DNA of 64,000 nt from Curvibacter microcysteis. Lineage in GTDB: Bacteria > Pseudomonadota > Gammaproteobacteria > Burkholderiales > Burkholderiaceae_C. Location: positions 22,192-86,191 of the forward strand of contig NZ_JAQSIO010000011.1 of NCBI RefSeq assembly GCF_028649455.1. The letters are read 5' to 3'. The notes beneath the pieces were generated by a model. The model was not told the DNA's origin, did no database searches, and worked only from the letters and a program-made list of their open reading frames with translations. Shown one piece after another: positions 1 to 10,972 of the stretch. Both the position numbers and the translations under genes were made by a program. How positions within the stretch are numbered: the stretch's first letter is position 1; every line of letters starts with the position of its first letter.

Positions 1-23
1 GGGGAAATCGAAGGGCCCCAGCG

Positions 24-1301
24 TCAGGCCTGGGTCACCATCTGGTCAGCCCAGGCCAGGGCCTGCAAATGGGCCCAGTTGGCTTGTTGGCCCGACAGCT
101 GGAGGGCCTGGCAGGCCGAGTTGAAGCGATCTTCGTCACCCAGTTCACAGGCGCTGGCCAACTCCAGCAACGGCGCGTAAGGCCCTTGTTGGTGAACCAG
201 CACGTCCATCACGCTTTGGGGCAGGGTCAGCATTTCCACGGCCTGGGACATGGGCACGCCCAGCATCACATCGAGCAGCGAGAAGATGCCTGAGACAAAG
301 GCGTTGTCCGCATCTTCGGGCGTCATGACCTGTTCGGCCAGCAGTTCCATCAACCGGCCGCGCACCACGGCCATGTTGCCAATGGTGGCCTGACCGTCCG
401 AGGACTTGGTGGCAGTGAGCAGCAGGGCGGCCCAGCGGAACAACTTCTTCAGGCCCAGCAGCATGACGGCCTGGCGGAACGAGGTGACTTCACGGGCGTA
501 GCCAAAGCCTGCCGAGTTGATCAGGCGCAGCAGGTTGAAGGCCAGGCCGGCATCTTTCTTGAGCACTTCTTCAATCTCGGCCGTGCTGGCCTGGTTGCGC
601 ACCAGGTTGATGAGCTGAATGATGTGCGCCTGCGACGGGCTGACGATGCGGGTCTTGACCAGGGTCGGCTTGGCGAACCAATAGCCTTGGAACAGCTGGA
701 CACCCAAGCTGGAGACGCGGTCGTACTGTTCGGCGGTCTCGACTTTTTCGGCGATCAGTGCCGCATCGGTGCTGCGGCGTGCTGCTTTCACAACCTCTTT
801 GAGCTGGCTGTTCGGGATCAGGCTCAGGTCCAGCTTGACGAAGGCGGCCAGGGGGCGCCACAAGGCGTAGGCCGGCTCCAGCACGTACTGGCCGAAGGCC
901 AGGCGAAAGCCACGCTGGCGCAGTTGGGCCAGGATGGGCAGGCGGTGTTCAATGTCCTGAGCCGAGGCGTTGTCCACCGCGGGGATCTCCAGCACCACGC
1001 GCTCGGGGTTGACCAGGTCCAGGTGGCCGCCACCCAGGCTGGCGTGGGTGCAGTTGACGAACAAGAACAACTTGCCAAACAGGTCTTCGTCGCCCACGTG
1101 GGACAGGGCGTTGAACACCAGGGACACGTCGGATGCCGCCGTGTGATCGCCGCTGGCCTGGCTGCGGTTGAACAACTCATAGCCCACGATTTGGTGGCCT
1201 GCGTCCACGATGGGTTGGCGCGCGATCATGGGCGACCCCTTCTCCACTCCGGCGTTGCGGTTGGAGAGGATGTCGGACGCGGTGATCGGGGGGGCAGTCA
1301 T
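24..1301 (-). CDS. EAL-HDOD signalling protein with degenerate EAL domain
   Basis: A 425-residue cytoplasmic protein of the YuxH type. The N-terminal half (about residues 25-225) is EAL-like, and the C-terminal half (about 230-420) is an HDOD domain with the family stretch LRLINSAGFG. The EAL signature reads ELF in YELFNR, and the DDFGTG metal-binding motif is replaced by FGQYVLEP, so cyclic-di-GMP hydrolysis is not expected. HDOD proteins usually act as signalling adaptors in motility, virulence or biofilm control; the partner cannot be read here. An upstream in-frame GTG at 1346 would add 15 residues, but the ATG at 1301 gives the family-like start. No signal peptide or membrane segment is seen. 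Convergent-gene or operon context is lacking because the window begins just downstream. Confidence 0.85.
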   Translation of the reverse strand: MTAPPITASDILSNRNAGVEKGSPMIARQPIVDAGHQIVGYELFNRSQASGDHTAASDVSLVFNALSHVGDEDLFGKLFLFVNCTHASLGGGHLDLVNPERVVLEIPAVDNASAQDIEHRLPILAQLRQRGFRLAFGQYVLEPAYALWRPLAAFVKLDLSLIPNSQLKEVVKAARRSTDAALIAEKVETAEQYDRVSSLGVQLFQGYWFAKPTLVKTRIVSPSQAHIIQLINLVRNQASTAEIEEVLKKDAGLAFNLLRLINSAGFGYAREVTSFRQAVMLLGLKKLFRWAALLLTATKSSDGQATIGNMAVVRGRLMELLAEQVMTPEDADNAFVSGIFSLLDVMLGVPMSQAVEMLTLPQSVMDVLVHQQGPYAPLLELASACELGDEDRFNSACQALQLSGQQANWAHLQALAWADQMVTQA

Positions 1302-1391
1302 GGCAGGCAGGTCTTTCTTTGGCCGTATTTTAGGGACGAACGGCACTGGGCGCCGGATTGTTCCATGCCCATTCAGCGGCTTTTCCGGGGC

Positions 1392-2210
1392 TTAACCATT
1401 TTGGAGCCACGCCATCTCCACATCCGTGAATCCTGCACGGCGACGCGCGTTTTCATTGAAGGGGGGCTTCAAGCGGGGCGCCTCGTGGCGCTGGGTCAGC
1501 ACGGGGTAGTGTTCGGTCGGGTCCAGGCCTTGGCGCTCGCACAACCAGCGGTACCAGTGGTTGCCAATCGCCACATGGCCCACCTCGTCGCGCAAGATGA
1601 TGTCGAGCAGGGCCACGGCCTCCAGTGCGTCGGGGCTGCCGATCTGGCGCAGCTTGGCCTGGATCAAGGGCGTGGCGTCCAGGCCGCGCGCCTCCAGCGT
1701 GCGGGGGACCAGGGCCATGCGCGCCAGCACGTCGCCGGCGGTGCGTTCGCACATGGACCACAGACCTTGGTGGGCCGGAAAGTCGCCATAGTCCCAGGGT
1801 CGGCCCAGGTGCGGCATGCGCTGCAGGTGCTCGCGCAGCAGGCTGAAGTGGTAGGCCTCTTCGCGCGCCACGCGCAACCAGTCGGCGTAGTAGTCGCGCG
1901 GCATGCCGTCAAAACGCCAGACCGCGTCGAGCGCCAGGTTGATGGCGTTGAATTCAATGTGGGCAATCGAGTGCAGCAGGGCGGCCCGGCCCTCCAGCGT
2001 GGTGGGCGAGCGCTTGACCACGCTGGTGTGTTTGACCAGCTCTGGGCGCTCCGGGTGGCCGGGCAGGGACTGGCCTGGCGGCAGCTGGGGACCGCCCTCG
2101 GTGTCCAGCGTCAGCTGCTCGAATTGGGTGTGTAAATCGATGGTGGCCGCTACTTTTTGCGCGGGATCGGTGAGGCACAAGACCTGCAGTGCACGGTGAC
2201 GAAGCTCCAT
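1392..2210 (-). CDS. DUF455 family ferritin-like protein
   Basis: A 272-residue protein of the DUF455 family, a ferritin-like fold related to the tRNA hydroxylase MiaE. A full di-iron ligand pattern can be read: E86, E118-A-Y-H121, E173 and E209-V-G-H212, that is E, ExxH, E, ExxH. The metal site is therefore probably functional and an oxygenase or oxidase role is plausible, but the substrate is unknown. The ATG at 2210 (MELRHRALQV) is preferred over a longer frame reaching 2270, which would run through the short promoter region shared with the divergent carbonic anhydrase gene. No signal peptide is present. Family assignment is firm; function is inference. Confidence 0.82.
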   Translation of the reverse strand: MELRHRALQVLCLTDPAQKVAATIDLHTQFEQLTLDTEGGPQLPPGQSLPGHPERPELVKHTSVVKRSPTTLEGRAALLHSIAHIEFNAINLALDAVWRFDGMPRDYYADWLRVAREEAYHFSLLREHLQRMPHLGRPWDYGDFPAHQGLWSMCERTAGDVLARMALVPRTLEARGLDATPLIQAKLRQIGSPDALEAVALLDIILRDEVGHVAIGNHWYRWLCERQGLDPTEHYPVLTQRHEAPRLKPPFNENARRRAGFTDVEMAWLQNG

Positions 2211-2300
2211 CTCTACAATTCTAGGCTGCACCGGGTGGACAAGGCCTTGACTTGAGAAACAGGCCGCCACCCCTTACATGGGTTTTTTGGAGACAAAGCA

Positions 2301-2825
2301 ATGGCTGTGTATGCGTTGGATGGCGTGGCGCCTCAGGTGGCTGAATCGGCTTGGGTGGCGGACAGCGCCCAGGTCATGGGGCAGGTGAGTTTGGGCGCGG
2401 ACGCCAGCGTCTGGTTTGGCACCGTGGTGCGTGGGGACACCGAGTCGATCTCGATTGGCGAGGGCTCCAACATCCAGGACGCCAGCGTGCTGCATGCCGA
2501 CCATGGCAAGCCGCTGGTGGTGGGGCGGCATGTGACGGTGGGCCACCAGGTCATGCTGCATGGCTGCACCATCGGCGACGAGTCACTGATCGGCATTGGT
2601 GCCGTGGTGCTCAACGGGGCGCGCATCGGCAAGAACTGCCTGGTGGGCGCGGGTTCGCTGGTCACCGAGGGCAAGGAGTTCCCCGATGGCTCGATGATCC
2701 TGGGCAGCCCCGCCAAGGTGGTGCGCCAGCTCAGCCCGGAGCAGATGGAGGGGCTTCGCCAAAGTGCGAAGCATTACATTGACAACGCCCGCCGCTTCAA
2801 GGCGGGTTTGCGCCGCATCGACTGA
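2301..2825 (+). CDS. Gamma-carbonic anhydrase family protein (YrdA/PaaY-like)
   Basis: A 174-residue left-handed beta-helix protein with hexapeptide repeats (I/V-G-x-x-x-x) from about residue 10 to 150 and a C-terminal helix. The three zinc-ligand histidines expected for gamma-class carbonic anhydrases are in place: H65 (LHAD), H82 (GHQV) and H87 (LHGC). Related proteins are trimeric metalloenzymes, some with carbonic anhydrase activity and some acting as CoA-thioesterases (PaaY), so the exact substrate is open. The gene is transcribed divergently from the DUF455 gene with about 90 bp between starts and is followed on the same strand by hslO after 43 bp, suggesting co-transcription. Confidence 0.87.
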   Translation: MAVYALDGVAPQVAESAWVADSAQVMGQVSLGADASVWFGTVVRGDTESISIGEGSNIQDASVLHADHGKPLVVGRHVTVGHQVMLHGCTIGDESLIGIGAVVLNGARIGKNCLVGAGSLVTEGKEFPDGSMILGSPAKVVRQLSPEQMEGLRQSAKHYIDNARRFKAGLRRID

Positions 2826-2868
2826 GCCCAGGGGGGCTTGGCGCGGCAGCGTTTTTCAGGAATTTTGC

Positions 2869-3858
2869 GTGTCTGAACTTCACAAGTTTATTTTTGACGG
2901 CCTGCCGGTGCGCGGCATGATCGTGCGCTTGACCGACGCCTGGACCGAGATCCAGGCCCGTCGTGCGGCCAACACCCAGACTGGGCCTTACCCGGCGCCG
3001 GTGCGTGAGCTGCTGGGCGAAATGGCCGCCGCGGGTGTGCTGATGCAGTCGAACATCAAGTTCAACGGCGCTTTGGTGCTGCAGATCTTTGGCGACGGCC
3101 CGGTCAAGGTCGCTGTGACCGAGGTCCAGCCCGACCTGAGCCTGCGCGCCACCGCCACCCTGGTGGGGGAGGTCAGCGAAACCGCCAGCCTCAGCCAGAT
3201 GGTCAACCTCAACAATGGCGGGCGTTGCGCCATCACGCTGGACCCCAAGGACAAGTTCCCGGGCCAGCAGCCCTACCAAGGCGTGGTGCCCCTGTTTGGC
3301 GACCAGGGCGAGAAGCTCGAGAAGCTCAGCTCGGTGCTCGAGCATTACATGCTGCAAAGCGAGCAGCTTGACACCTGCCTGGTGCTGGCCGCTGACGACA
3401 AAGTGGCCGCTGGCCTGCTGATCCAGCGCCTGCCGCTGGAGGGCGAAGGCAACCTGGCGGGCAGCCTGCGCTCGGAGGCCAATGAGGACGAAATCGGCCT
3501 CAATGAGCACTACAACCGCATTGCGCTGCTGGCCTCCAGCCTCAAGCGCGAAGAGCTGCTGACGCTGGATGTGGACACGATTCTGCGCCGCCTGTTCTGG
3601 GAGGAGAAAGTGTCGCGCTTCGAGCCCCTGCAGGGCGAGACCGCACCACGCTTTGCCTGCCGCTGCAGCCGTGACCGCGTCAGCCAGATGCTGCGCAGTC
3701 TGGGCGTGGAAGAGGCTGAAAGCATCCTGGCCGAGCAAGGCCAGATCGAGGTGGCGTGTGAGTTCTGCGGCCAGCAGTACCGCTATGACGCGGTCGATGC
3801 GGCCAGCATCTTCACTCAGGGTGAGCGCCTGGTGGACGGCATCAAGACCGTGCAGTGA
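2869..3858 (+). CDS. hslO: Hsp33 family redox-regulated holdase chaperone
   Basis: A 329-residue Hsp33, a cytoplasmic chaperone that is inactive when reduced and zinc-bound and unfolds into a holdase on oxidation. The C-terminal redox switch is present as C264-x-C266 and C297-x-x-C300. The start is the GTG at 2869, giving MSELHKFIFDG, the usual N-terminus; a longer frame beginning at 2764 overlaps the carbonic anhydrase gene and has no family support. It is somewhat longer than E. coli Hsp33 (292 residues), as is common in betaproteobacteria. It lies 43 bp behind the carbonic anhydrase gene and ends before a strong terminator at 3923-3947. Confidence 0.95.
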   Translation: MSELHKFIFDGLPVRGMIVRLTDAWTEIQARRAANTQTGPYPAPVRELLGEMAAAGVLMQSNIKFNGALVLQIFGDGPVKVAVTEVQPDLSLRATATLVGEVSETASLSQMVNLNNGGRCAITLDPKDKFPGQQPYQGVVPLFGDQGEKLEKLSSVLEHYMLQSEQLDTCLVLAADDKVAAGLLIQRLPLEGEGNLAGSLRSEANEDEIGLNEHYNRIALLASSLKREELLTLDVDTILRRLFWEEKVSRFEPLQGETAPRFACRCSRDRVSQMLRSLGVEEAESILAEQGQIEVACEFCGQQYRYDAVDAASIFTQGERLVDGIKTVQ

Positions 3859-3922
3859 AACAGCGTTGAGCGCTGCTCGCCGCGCCAGCCCTTGAACCGG
3901 CTGGACCTCCCCAACGCACCCC

Positions 3923-3947
3923 AACGCCCCGCGTGCGGGGCGTTTTT
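3923..3947 (+). terminator. Intrinsic terminator of hslO
   Basis: The GC-rich stem AACGCCCCGC/GCGGGGCGTT is followed by five T residues, 65 bp after the hslO stop. Its T-tract touches the stop codon of the convergent nicotinamide riboside kinase gene, so it separates two convergent transcription units with almost no spare sequence. Confidence 0.85.
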
Positions 3948-4642
3948 CATGGCACCGAGCGCGCGGCCAGCAGGCCCGTGAACAGCTTGTGTTCGCAGCC
4001 GCCGTCGCTGCAGTGCTCGCATTGCCAGGGCTTGTTGAGGCGGGCCTCATCGCGTTGCTGGCGCAGGCGCTCGCCCAGGGCTTCGGCTTGGGGCAAGGCC
4101 TGCAGCCAGGGCAGGCCGACCAAGGCGCTCAAGGCGTTGTGGCCGCGCTCGGCCCCTTGGCCATAGACCACCTTGTAGGGCAAGCGCTGCGCTTGAAGGG
4201 CTTGGCGCAGCAGGGCGTCGACGGGCTCACGCACCTGGGGACCGTCGCGCTGCAGACCATCGGCCACCCAGGGCAGGTCCAAGCCGGTCAGCAGGCTCAG
4301 CCCATAGCGGGCCTGCGCCTGGGCGGCGTGGGCGTAAAGGCTGCGGTCGGCAAACAAGAAGTCGCTGTAGACCGCCGTCATCAGGGCCGAGGTGTCGGCC
4401 AGCACCAGGGGGTGGCGCTGGGCGGCCTCGGCAATGCGCTGGGCCTGGGTGTGGGCGATGTCGGCTTGCTCGTCGGGGCGCGGCGTGCGGCCTTGCTCGT
4501 CGCACCATTGGCGCAAGGTCTCGGGCACGACCGCGCAGTCCAGGCCACAGTCGCGCAGGGCCTGGGCCAGGCTCAGGGTGAGGGCGGTTTTGCCGGTGCT
4601 TTCAGCCCCCAGCAGGCAGATGACGTGCTGCAAATCAGGCAT
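3947..4642 (-). CDS. NadR-type nicotinamide riboside kinase (AAA P-loop protein)
   Basis: A 231-residue P-loop kinase with Walker A GAESTGKT at residues 12-19. It resembles the ribosylnicotinamide kinase domain of NadR without the repressor and adenylyltransferase domains of E. coli NadR. It would phosphorylate nicotinamide riboside to NMN, trapping it in the cell. The ATG at 4642 overlaps the end of pnuC by 8 bp, so translation is probably coupled with the riboside transporter; that pairing is the strongest functional evidence. The C-terminus carries a cluster of cysteines (CEHCSDGGCEHK, about residues 213-224) that could bind a metal, which is not part of the core kinase fold. Substrate assignment is inferred from family and context. 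Confidence 0.82.
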   Translation of the reverse strand: MPDLQHVICLLGAESTGKTALTLSLAQALRDCGLDCAVVPETLRQWCDEQGRTPRPDEQADIAHTQAQRIAEAAQRHPLVLADTSALMTAVYSDFLFADRSLYAHAAQAQARYGLSLLTGLDLPWVADGLQRDGPQVREPVDALLRQALQAQRLPYKVVYGQGAERGHNALSALVGLPWLQALPQAEALGERLRQQRDEARLNKPWQCEHCSDGGCEHKLFTGLLAARSVP

Positions 4643-5267
4643 GGTGAACCTGAGGGCGTTGCAGGTCTTGGCGCCAGGCGCGCCAGCCCACCACGCTGAG
4701 CACGGTGAACAGCCCATAGAGCACGGTGGTCAGCCACAGGCCTTTGTAGGCGAACAGGCCCATGCTGACCACGTTGACGGCCAGCCAGATGAGCCAGTTC
4801 TCTGGGTGTTTGCGGCCCAGCAGCACCTGCCCGACCAGGCTGGCTGCCGTGGGGAAGGCGTCCCACCAGGGGACATCGGTGTCGGTGAAGCTGAGCAGGA
4901 ACCAGCCCGTCAGCGGCCACAGGCCCGCGCAAGCCAGCACGGTCCAGCGTCGGCCCCGGGGGCTGAGGGCGGTGACGCGCAGCGGCGCCTCTTGGCCCGC
5001 TTGCTGGCCTCGGCCCTTGAGCCACTGGGTCCAGCCCCAGCCGGCCAAGGCGGCAAAGAAGAGTTGCAGCACGGCGTCGCCATAGAGGCGGCTGCGCCAG
5101 AACACCAGCAAATAGAGCAGGGAGCTGAGGATGGCCAGTGGCCAGCCCCAATGAATTTGTCGGATGTTGCAGCCCACCATGGCCAAAGCCAGCGCAAAGG
5201 CAAGCACTTCGGTCCAACTGGTTGGGGTGCCCCAGAGTTCAAACGCGGTGGCGAACAGGGCGTCCAT
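4635..5267 (-). CDS. pnuC: PnuC-type nicotinamide riboside transporter
   Basis: A 210-residue integral membrane protein with about seven hydrophobic segments and the PnuC signature region near the C-terminus (ENWLIWLAVNVVSMGLF, about 155-171). PnuC proteins move nicotinamide riboside across the inner membrane by facilitated diffusion and rely on a cytoplasmic kinase to trap it; that kinase gene overlaps this one by 8 bp. It lies 39 bp downstream of ftsB on the same strand. The leader before its ATG is C-rich and shows no Shine-Dalgarno sequence, and a perfect GC hairpin lies between it and ftsB. Some PnuC relatives carry other B vitamins, but the kinase neighbour argues for nicotinamide riboside. 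Confidence 0.9.
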   Translation of the reverse strand: MDALFATAFELWGTPTSWTEVLAFALALAMVGCNIRQIHWGWPLAILSSLLYLLVFWRSRLYGDAVLQLFFAALAGWGWTQWLKGRGQQAGQEAPLRVTALSPRGRRWTVLACAGLWPLTGWFLLSFTDTDVPWWDAFPTAASLVGQVLLGRKHPENWLIWLAVNVVSMGLFAYKGLWLTTVLYGLFTVLSVVGWRAWRQDLQRPQVHHA

Positions 5268-5283
5268 GGGTGGGGGAGGGGAG

Positions 5284-5304
5284 GCTGCGGCCGCCGGCCG
5301 CAGC
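5284..5304 (-). other. Perfect 9-bp GC hairpin between ftsB and pnuC
   Basis: GCTGCGGCC-GCC-GGCCGCAGC forms a perfect 9-bp stem with a 3-nt loop directly after the ftsB stop. No T-tract follows on the minus strand, so it is not a classical intrinsic terminator. It may protect the upstream mRNA or reduce read-through into pnuC. Confidence 0.6.
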
Positions 5305-5306
5305 GC

Positions 5307-5588
5307 TCATTTGGTGATCTGGACGAAGATCTCGTTGGGCTTGACCATGCCCAGTTCGATGCGGGAGCGCTCTTCGACCATGGCCAGGCCTTCTTTGAGG
5401 TCGTTGACCTCGGAGGCCAGTTGGTCGTTGATGCGCTGGGCCGCCGCGTTGCGGGCTTTTTGCTCGTCAATCTTTTGCTGCAATCCCGCGACATTGGGAA
5501 TGCTGCCGCGGCCCAGCCAGAGCTGGGCGTGCAGCAGGCCGAGCACGGCCAGCAACAGCACGGGGAGCAGGCGCACGCCCATGGTCAA
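5307..5588 (-). CDS. ftsB: FtsB cell-division protein
   Basis: A small bitopic inner-membrane protein of 91-93 residues (ATG at 5588 or 5582). A short cytoplasmic N-terminus is followed by one membrane helix (about residues 5-22), a periplasmic coiled coil (about 32-68) and the conserved tail RIELGMVKPNEIFVQI. FtsB forms the FtsQLB complex that activates septal peptidoglycan synthesis. Its position directly behind eno, 11 bp away, is the usual betaproteobacterial and gammaproteobacterial arrangement and supports the call. Confidence 0.93.
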   Translation of the reverse strand: MTMGVRLLPVLLLAVLGLLHAQLWLGRGSIPNVAGLQQKIDEQKARNAAAQRINDQLASEVNDLKEGLAMVEERSRIELGMVKPNEIFVQITK

Positions 5589-5599
5589 TCCACCGGCGC

Positions 5600-7244
<1,645 letters not shown>

Positions 7245-7248
<4 letters not shown>

Positions 7249-8099
7249 TCGAAGTGGTCCTCAAGGAAGCCGTTCTTCTTGGTCACGCTGTCGAGCGCGA
7301 CCAGGGTTTCGAGCAGGGCCTTCATGTGCTTCAGGGGCACGGCGTTGGGGCCGTCGCTGAGCGCCTGGCTGGGGTTGGGATGGGTTTCCATGAACAGACC
7401 GGCCACGCCCACGGCCACCGCCGCACGCGACAGCACCGGCACCATCTCGCGCTGGCCACCCGAGCTGGTGCCCTGGCCGCCGGGCAACTGCACGCTGTGG
7501 GTGGCATCAAACACCACCGGGGCGCCGGTCTCGCGCATGATGGCCAGGCTGCGCATGTCGCTGACCAGGTTGTTGTAGCCAAAGCTGGCGCCACGCTCGC
7601 AGGCCATGAAGCTGTCTTCGGGCAGGCCGGCGTCGCGGGCAGCAGCGCGGGCTTTGTCGATGACGTTCTTCATGTCGTGCGGGGCCAGGAACTGGCCCTT
7701 CTTGATGTTCACCGGCTTGCCCGATTGGGCCACGGCACGGATGAAATCGGTCTGGCGGCACAGGAAGGCGGGGGTCTGCAGCACGTCGACCACCGAAGCC
7801 ACTTGGGCGATTTCAGCCTCGCTGTGCACATCGGTGAGGATCGGCACATTGAGGGTCTTCTTGACCTTGGCCAGGATCTCCAGGCCGCGCTCCATGCCGG
7901 GACCGCGGAAGCTGGTGCCCGAGGAGCGGTTGGCCTTGTCGTAGCTGCTCTTGAAGATGAAGGGAATGCCCAGGCTCTGGGTGATTTCCTTCAGGGTGCC
8001 CGCCGTGTCCATCTGCAGCTGCTCGGACTCGACCACGCAAGGGCCGGCGATCAGGAAAAAGCGGTGGTCCAGCCCGATGTCAAAGCCGCAGAGTTTCAT
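7245..8099 (-). CDS. kdsA: 3-deoxy-8-phosphooctulonate synthase
   Basis: A 284-residue KdsA, the same length as E. coli KdsA. It condenses arabinose 5-phosphate with phosphoenolpyruvate to Kdo-8-phosphate for lipopolysaccharide inner core synthesis in the cytoplasm. Motifs include [11 protein letters not shown] near the N-terminus, [10 protein letters not shown], and the late [11 protein letters not shown] region. The ATG at 8099 ([15 protein letters not shown]) fits the family; the longer frame to 8201 overlaps pyrG. It lies 20 bp behind pyrG and overlaps the DUF1330 gene by 4 bp, so all are likely one operon. Confidence 0.97.
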
Positions 8100-8119
8100 G
8101 CTTGGGTCTCCAGTGGCGC

Positions 8120-9823
<1,704 letters not shown>

Positions 9824-9864
9824 TTATAAAGGTGCCGCTGCACAGGCAGCGGCGGCGTCGAAAT

Positions 9865-10821
9865 TCAGAGCGGTTGCGGGGGGTGCAAATCAAATCCGCC
9901 AACCAGCGATTGTCGCAGGTGCTGCACCAGTGCGGTGACAGCCAAGGGCACATGGGCCGAATAAGGCCGAATCGCGTAGAGCTGGCGCGCGAAGGGGCCC
10001 ACATTCGCCCACTCGGCCAGCACCACTTGCAACTGGCCGCTGCGCAGGCTGGCCTGGGCGCTGAAGTCGGGCAGCAAGGCGATGCCCAGGTCGGCCAGGG
10101 CCGCATCGCGCAGGGCTTCGCTGTTGTTGGCCGCCAGCGGACCGCGCACCGGGATGGTTTGGCGCTCTGTCCCCTGCTCGAAGGTCCAGGTGGGCGTGTC
10201 GCCACTGCGCGGGTAGTGCAGGCAGTCGTGCTGGGTCAGCGCCTGGGGGCTGTCGGGCACGCCGCGCCGGGCCAGGTAGGCGGGGCTGGCCACCAGCACC
10301 GAGCGGGTGGGGCACAAGGTCCAGGCCACATGGGTGTCGGGCACCTGGTCGCTGTGGCGGATGGCCAGGTCCAGCCCTTCCATGGCCAGAGAGGCCAGGC
10401 GGTCGGACAATTCCAGCTCCAGCCGCACCTCGGGGTATTGGCGCAAGAAATCCGCCAGGCGTGGCACCAGTTGCTGGCGCGCCAGGGCCACGGGCGCGGT
10501 CACCCGCAGCCGCCCGCGCGGGGTGCCGGCCAGGTCGCGCACGCTGGCAAAGCTGTGGGCAATGGTGTCGAAGGGCGCTTGGGTGTCGTCCACCAGGCGC
10601 TGGCCGGCCTCGGTCAGGCGCACGCTTCGGGTGGTGCGCTGCACCAGGGGCACGCCGGCCAGGCGCTCCAGTTCCGAGATGCGTTGGCTGACCGCCGCTT
10701 TGCTCACGCCCAGCCGCGCCGCGGCCGCCGTGTAGCTGCCCTGCTGGGCCAGCACGACCAACCAGTGCAGGTGGCCCCACAAGGTGTGGATGAGTTGTTC
10801 TTCCATGTCTTGATTGTTCAT
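9865..10821 (-). CDS. LysR-family transcriptional regulator, divergent to mmsA
   Basis: A 318-residue LysR-type regulator: winged helix-turn-helix at about residues 15-70 (SYTAAAARLGVSKAAVSQRI) and an effector domain of the AaeR/DsdC-like kind from about 95 on. The start may be the ATG at 10821 or the ATG at 10806; neither has a clear Shine-Dalgarno sequence. The perfect palindrome at 10813-10834 overlaps the first candidate start and suggests autoregulation. Being divergent from mmsA with about 150 bp between, it is the likely regulator of that gene; the inducer (perhaps a valine or propionate-related metabolite) is inference only. Confidence 0.88.
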   Translation of the reverse strand: MNNQDMEEQLIHTLWGHLHWLVVLAQQGSYTAAAARLGVSKAAVSQRISELERLAGVPLVQRTTRSVRLTEAGQRLVDDTQAPFDTIAHSFASVRDLAGTPRGRLRVTAPVALARQQLVPRLADFLRQYPEVRLELELSDRLASLAMEGLDLAIRHSDQVPDTHVAWTLCPTRSVLVASPAYLARRGVPDSPQALTQHDCLHYPRSGDTPTWTFEQGTERQTIPVRGPLAANNSEALRDAALADLGIALLPDFSAQASLRSGQLQVVLAEWANVGPFARQLYAIRPYSAHVPLAVTALVQHLRQSLVGGFDLHPPQPL

Positions 10822-10834
10822 CAAATTGAACAAT
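10813..10834. promoter_or_regulatory. Palindrome ATTGTTCA-N6-TGAACAAT, candidate LysR operator
   Basis: A perfect 8-bp inverted repeat with a 6-nt spacer lies at the start of the LysR gene and faces mmsA. It fits the size and T-N11-A character of LysR-type binding sites and could serve autorepression. Binding is inferred. Confidence 0.55.
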
Positions 10835-10851
10835 AAGTTCAGCGCAAGGGC

Positions 10852-10878
10852 CTAGGCAGGGGCCGAGGCCCTGCCTAG
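10852..10878. promoter_or_regulatory. Second palindrome CTAGGCAGGG-N7-CCCTGCCTAG upstream of mmsA
   Basis: A perfect 10-bp inverted repeat (10852-10861 with 10869-10878) lies in the divergent region, about 95 bp before the mmsA start. Its sequence differs from the AT-rich palindrome 18 bp away. It could be a second protein site or an mRNA leader hairpin. Confidence 0.5.
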
Positions 10879-10972
10879 ACTTCGCTCCACGCCATGGGAG
10901 CCCTGGCTGCCTCATCAGAGGGGCGAGGCCACCCAGCGGAGTCGAAATCCCCTTTTCTTTCCAAGAGGCAGC

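Noticed and set aside
5268..5306. Possible riboswitch in front of pnuC
   Set aside because: Only 39 bp separate ftsB and pnuC, and the single GC hairpin has no aptamer-like structure.
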